From positions 62,001 to 126,000 of the forward strand of contig NW_025930689.1 of the NCBI RefSeq assembly GCF_000764305.2: a DNA stretch of 64,000 nucleotides, in the 5' to 3' direction. This DNA comes from Hyalella azteca (Eukaryota > Arthropoda > Malacostraca > Amphipoda > Hyalellidae). The notes under the pieces were generated by a model. It did no database searches, was not told the origin of the DNA, and was given only the letters and a program-made list of their open reading frames with translations. The translations under genes and the position numbers were made by a program. Each line of letters starts with the position of its first letter. The stretch's first letter is position 1. Positions 58,721 to 64,000 of the stretch are shown piece after piece.

Positions 58721-59714
58721 GGCCTACTAAGTATCAATATCAAGTATTAGCTTTGTATCAGCATTAAGCTTTGTATCAGCATTGTGCTTAGTATCAGCAT
58801 TGAGCTATACCAGCACTAGGAATACTATCAGCATTAAGCAGAGAAGACAAGGACGATCTGACCAGGAATGCCGGCGGCGAGCGTTGCTCTGCGGCGACCT
58901 TCCTACGCGGCACGTTCATGTCGCTGCGGTCTCGTCTCCCGTAAAATGCTCACCATAATTGCTCTTCAATTTAGAATGGTGTCCCTTCTCGCCAGACGGC
59001 GGGGCTACAACTTCCCGTATGCAGGCAAGAATAAAAATAATATTTTTTATGCAACGTAATTGCTGTTCCGTCGGGGCCTTCCCTTAACATATGCATTCCT
59101 CTAAAATGCTTTCGAATGCTGCAAGCCTTTGAGCGATCCAATAATTTGATTTCTGTTCTTTGAATTTTTTCCGATTTTTTATAATTCATTGGCAAACAAC
59201 GATTGAGAACAATATTTTGCAATTCCACTTGAAATTGCTCACAACTGGTATTTGGTGTTTAATGAATAATTTCTGATGAGTATACTAACAGGTATTGTAA
59301 ACTTGGTTGAATATGAACAAATAAATGCACAATGCACGTACGCGTTCTTTTTACAGGCAAATTATAGTAATTTCACAAATGTACCATCTGTTTTAAGCTC
59401 TTCTAAAAATAATTCATTCTTGGGTTAAGATAACTGAACTGCCTGACGCCAAAAAGGGATTGATGAAGCAGTGCAAAAAGAGCCGTTATTATGACTTTTT
59501 ATCAGTCATCGATATCGGCAGATAACAGCCTTTATTGTTAGTTAATTACAGTAATCAGCCTCGATCGGAAATATCCGCCAGTTTCTAATTACAAAACCCG
59601 CCCGTCACGGTTTATGTCAGCCGTCAGTGTCGGCTGACAGCCAGGGGCAACCAACCTAGGTTGGAGCGCCGCAAAAATTTGGTCCACTCTATTGCAGACA
59701 TTTGTGTTGAAATT

Positions 59715-59955
59715 CAGTGGGAGCATGCTATTGAGGAGATCCAGTGGGAGCATGCTATTGAGGAGATCCAGTGGGAGCATGCTATTGAGGAGATCCAGTG
59801 GGAGCATGCAATTGATGAGATCCAGTGGGAGCATGCAATTGATGAGATCCAGTGGGAGCATGCAATTGATGAGATCCAGTGGGAGCATGCAATTGAGGAG
59901 ATCCAGTGGGAGCATGCAATTGAGGAGATCCAGTGGGAGCACGCAATTGAGAAGA
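59715..59955. repeat. 27-bp minisatellite, 9 copies
   Basis: Unit ATTGAGGAGATCCAGTGGGA + GCATGCA with G/T variants, giving an open frame of (EIQWEHAIE)n in 59661-60179 and one on the other strand. No start context or neighbouring exon supports a gene. Confidence 0.96.
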
Positions 59956-61060
59956 GTTTTAAATACTTGAACTTTTCTTCACTTGGAAGACTCGCCGTGT
60001 GGAGGCGGCTGGTGAAGCGCTCCATAGAAGATGGATTGTTCATCGAATTTTTGCTCATGTTCATCGAACTCAAATATGAAGATAATGAAATCTGCTCAGT
60101 TTCCTATATCTCTTTATGTCGGAAAATTTTGAAATGTTTTATGCGAAGAAATATGGTTCATCTCCCACGTCAATATTGAGCCAGAATTTCAGTACCTTTT
60201 TCTTTCATTATATGGCTGTTGTATAATAGATGAAAAATTTGTAGGAGAAAATTCCCAATTTAAAGATGATTTAAGTTTTACAGTTTAGTTACATGAATTT
60301 ATTTATGTATAAATATATGTTCTACTGAATTCGCGCACTTGTAACTTCCACGAATTTGTTAAATTTGCTTTCGGATAAAAAATACTTTTCCAATTTTACA
60401 TGAATACGTTTATTGCATCACATAAACAAGCTACAAGTTTCCTCAGTTTTGCGTCTAATCTGTTGATTGCGCGAAATTTTCATTTTCACCCTTTAGAATG
60501 ATTCGGAATGTTATCTCGACAGAAGATTATCGAGACGATCCATACCACGTCCTACTGTTTCGTCATGTTGATCTGCCTTGTTGTTGGCTGCACGTTAGGT
60601 AGCAAGTGTTGAACACATTAACGTGGTTCTCTATAATACCGGAATGATTAACACGTTGCGTGCGGTGCGACCCACCGCGGGTTGCCACATGGCCTAAAAA
60701 CAGCAAGTCCGCGGACAAAAAAATCGAGTTTTGCTAGTAATTTTATAGGTTCTGGTGCAAAAATTAAAATTTAATTTTTTTCTTTTTAAAATTCAATAAA
60801 TACTACCAATACCATACATTTTTACCGAACAACGCAATTGAAGAAAAATTAAATCGCTGAATTTGTTCGGAAAGAAAGGCCCTGCAGCCCACCGACGGGT
60901 CGTGCTGCACTCAACGTGTTGATTTATTTTATCGTGTTCCTCGACTAGATTCCCATACATAAGTGCATTATCGCAGATAAATCTGGCATATGACATTTTC
61001 GTAGTATGTATAATGTATCATGCAAGTACTAATGTCACTAGATTGCTTAAATCGCAAATT
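59956..61060. other. No gene recognised
   Basis: AT-rich; no motif or array. Confidence 0.5.
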
Positions 61061-61230
61061 CACTAAAATTTAAAAAGCGAAGAAAACTCCACACAAATCT
61101 CGACTGAAAACGTTTCGGAGTTCAGATGGGACTGACGATGGAGCTGGAAGCCGTCGCCAGTCCCAGTATTCCGTTCTCAACAGAGATATGGTGAATATAT
61201 GCGGAGTTTTCTTCGCTCTAAAATTTTAAT
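61061..61230. mobile_element. MITE-like element with long inverted ends
   Basis: Ends TAAAATTTAAAAAGCGAAGA + AAACTCC (from 61063) and GGAGTTTTCTTCGCTCTAAA + ATTTTA (to ~61229) are inverted repeats of about 26 bp. AATGTATCATGCAA occurs at 61012 and again at 61228, flanking the element as a direct repeat. Non-coding. Confidence 0.6.
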
Positions 61231-64000
61231 GTATCATGCAATGTCAGATGTCAAATGTATAATTACAGAAACTAAAGATAAATGAATTTCATAAATAATA
61301 GGGCACATTCTATATAAATATCTGCAGTCTTTTATTATTTTTACTCCAGAGTATTTATATGCACCTTAATGCCAGTCATAAGAAAGTTGAGATGACTTTT
61401 ATAGCTGGGAGTTCGTCACCAAGTTGGCGCTATATAGTTCCATCTGCTCCCGAGCTCGGGATGCCTCCTGCGATACGCGGGCGCTGCGCATGGGAAACTG
61501 GGGCGAAGAATTCCAGCGATGAGCGCAGTTTTGATCGGATAAGCGCTGGCGTCGACAGCTATTGCGAGCGGAGGTGTTTTTTTACCGACTCTGGAGTAGC
61601 GGTCATGGGAAAACAATTTGTTTCTTCGATGGTAAACGTGTAACTATCTCAAGTAATTCTAGTAACTGGGATGCTTCACGGTTGCAAAAATTACGGCTCT
61701 ATTTTTTAATGTTGGAATGGTCAGGCCAGCTGTGACTCAACCTGATTCGAAACTATAGCTTTCTTTTCCTTGCTTTGCCCAGTCTAGTGGATGCAATTTA
61801 CTCAAGATTACCGAGATCTCGCATGAACAGAAATGTATTCACCAAATAGAGTCAGCTCAATTATCCATATGAAATTATATTAATTTTTATTTGTATTATT
61901 TTTCCACCCTCAATTCATTACGACGTTTTGCGATGATTTCAAGGCCAAGATTGTATCCGTTACTTTCTGTGCTGGGAACGAGTTGACGGCTTTATCTCGA
62001 CTTCTGTAGCGATTATCTCAAACTGTGACGCGGGTGACTACATCATCAGGTTTGCGTGTATGATGAATCGAGATGCTTGTCGAGACGCTCATTAGGGGAG
62101 GTCATGCGGTTTGCTTGGAATGACGGGCGTCCGAATTGATGTATGCGTTGATTAACGGTAGCCGAATATCGTCGTCTCGTCCGTGCCTCCACTAGGGGAC
62201 ACTTGTGAGGACGGAAATTTTTTGTCGTAGAGACGGCGCAACAAAGACGTTGAAAGTGGAGGTAGTGATAGCAGAGGTTGTATTGATGATATAGTGGCGT
62301 GAATTGTGATTAAAGTGTTCGTAACAACTGAGGCAGTTGTAGTGAGAATGTTGTGGTGTTTATCAACCCATTTTCATTACTTTCCCGGCCGCTCAGTGGC
62401 CGGAAAAGTCACTAGGACGCACTCACCCGCGGCATAACCAGATCTGCGAACGCTGCGAACCTGGCAGTCAGACCGGTCGGCTTTCTTCTCCGAACTCGGC
62501 CATGATGCGTGGTCTTGTTACGATAAAACTGAGACCGGAGCAAGGAGAGGAGGTTGCCCTTGTAATCAAACTGGTCAATGCTCTTCCATTTGATGTTCAT
62601 ATGAGGTTCACTTAATGCCAGATGGAAGACAGCTGTTGAATTCTAACGGAGCGGCATTTGAGCTGGTGTTATTCACAAAGTTGCGTCACATCTAGAATAG
62701 ATGCATTCAAACGCACGGTGGATACCCCTTGATACACGTACGTGCATTCATATACGCGCTCCACAATTTTACTCCGCATCCCCGCGGCCGGGAGGCCAGC
62801 GGCACTCATTGACAGTCCTGTAGGTCGTGCGGCAGTTTAGGGATCAACAAGCCTGGCAACGCGCGTACGAAACTTTTTGCGTTATTATCGTCTAGTGCGT
62901 CACCTTAGCCCAGTGCGTTACCGTAACCCTGCGCGCAATGTTGCCTCAACAATTTACTTGGTTTTGCGTCGTGTGCTCTTTCTTTCTAGCGCTTCCGACT
63001 GCGAGGTGATATGCACTAAATTCTCGGAATGATTAGGTTGACCGGACGTCCAACGATGAAAATTGTACTCGTATCATGTTATCACAGTATCATGTATGCA
63101 ATTTTTAGATTTGGTACATGTATGAATGGTGCTTGGCTGATGGATGGATTTCAATTAGTGCTGCTCCTCAAGTTACAGGTTGGGACCTGCGTTATAGGCC
63201 AATATAATCGTACGCAATATGTTGCGCTCACGTTCCTCAGACAATCGACAGCTACTGCATGTAGTCGGTAACATTAGGTTTACAAGGCTTATGAAATCTA
63301 ACGGCAGTAGCATATGCTCGAGCTGAATGCTGTTTGAGTCTGAGTTCTTATTTCCACACATACATAAAATTGATTTATATACCTTCTAATGTGTTTACAC
63401 GAGATGGTATTTATACTACCAGATCGATCAAATTGTTTGCCTAAACTTGAATACGTTACTTTTAGTTAAATGTTGCTATCATAGTCCGTTTTACATGGCT
63501 AATCATTGTTTGCTGTTTTGGCTATTTGTACTATGACATTACTTATGTTGGGGCGTAGTAATCCTTTCATAGCATAAGGCATAAAACAATTATATTAAAG
63601 GAAACCGTAATGATAGTAACATTTATTGGATGTTAGTGCCACACAGGCGGTGAGCATACAACCGCTGGACATTTTCACGTCGATGCCATCAGCGACCGAC
63701 CTTGGCCTTTCACGACCACGGTTTTGCCTGACACGATTCGTAACTGGATATTGGCGTATTTATTAGTGACTAGTACTTGTAGCTTCTTCCTTTACATATA
63801 ACCGCCAGCTCATTCTTTATATATATAAGTTGCATCCCCTTCCTTTGTATATGACCTGCGGCCTTCTCAAGTGAACTGGTAAGTTTAACAGACCGCGCGG
63901 CAGCAGGTTACCCGCGTAGCACTGATACGAGCCCTGCCACCTCGCCTTGTCTCCCAGGCAGTGAGTCTCACCCATGTGTTGCAGGCAGAGTTATGGCTCG
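61231..64000. other. No gene recognised to the window end
   Basis: No coding motif. The last bases (GTGTTGCAG|GCAGAGTTATGGCT) resemble an acceptor and would be phase-compatible with the ABCG8-like exon 5, but too little sequence remains to judge. Confidence 0.4.

Noticed and set aside
59661..60179. 172-codon ORF with nine EIQWEHAIE repeats
   Set aside because: Amino-acid repeat follows exactly the 27-bp DNA repeat and a second strand is open too; no neighbouring exon or motif.
63984..64000. Next ABCG8-like exon starting at the window edge (GTGTTGCAG|GCAGAG...)
   Set aside because: Phase would fit, but only 16 bases are visible and the residues do not resemble the expected continuation of the Walker A region.

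Overview
This is a repeat-rich eukaryotic nuclear window with multi-exon, intron-bearing genes. The two recognisable host genes are an arthropod-type ABCG5/ABCG8-like half-transporter pair. Together with CR1/L2-like LINEs, a mariner-type transposon and a very high minisatellite density, this suggests an arthropod, most likely a crustacean. An amphipod would be my guess, but the species cannot be fixed from the sequence. One N-gap (26998-27412) shows this is assembled scaffold sequence.

Gene layout. (1) Minus strand, 8302 down to 715: eleven consecutive coding exons of an ABCG5-like half transporter. It has a start codon, a whole nucleotide-binding domain (NBD) and the first two membrane helices, and continues beyond the left edge of the window. 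All ten internal junctions keep the reading frame and are GT..AG. (2) Plus strand, from 35274: five coding exons of an ABCG8-like partner, ending at 48068 just inside the Walker A region; the rest lies right of the window. The two genes are head-to-head about 27 kb apart, the arrangement known for ABCG5/ABCG8, whose products act as an obligate heterodimer in sterol or lipid export. Both chains carry degenerate nucleotide-site motifs.

The most striking feature is that tandem repeats sit on the splice junctions of both genes, and in several cases are copies of the junction itself. The minus-gene intron 2595-3848 consists of nothing but 37 copies of a 30-bp unit carrying the exon end plus the 5' splice site, followed by about five copies of a 32-bp unit carrying the 3' splice site. 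That intron is 1254 nt long (3 x 418) and has no stop codon. Similar donor- or acceptor-derived arrays occur at plus exons 2, 3 and 4 and at minus exon 11. Repeats lie within a few tens of bases of most other junctions.

Mobile DNA. A mariner-like element with 25-bp terminal inverted repeats (38676-40956) contains a nested, 5'-truncated CR1/L2-like LINE (about 39497-40815). Two more 3' ends of the same LINE family lie at 1752-2050 and 24870-25185. A tRNA-derived SINE at 1454-1690 shares the LINE tail. A fragment of a different LINE is at 14110-14460. A small family of MITE-like elements occurs at 5386, 13390, 31025 and probably 16000. The intergenic region (8.3-35.3 kb), the large introns and the region after 48.4 kb hold no other gene I can support; they carry further minisatellites, hairpin arrays and otherwise featureless AT-rich DNA.
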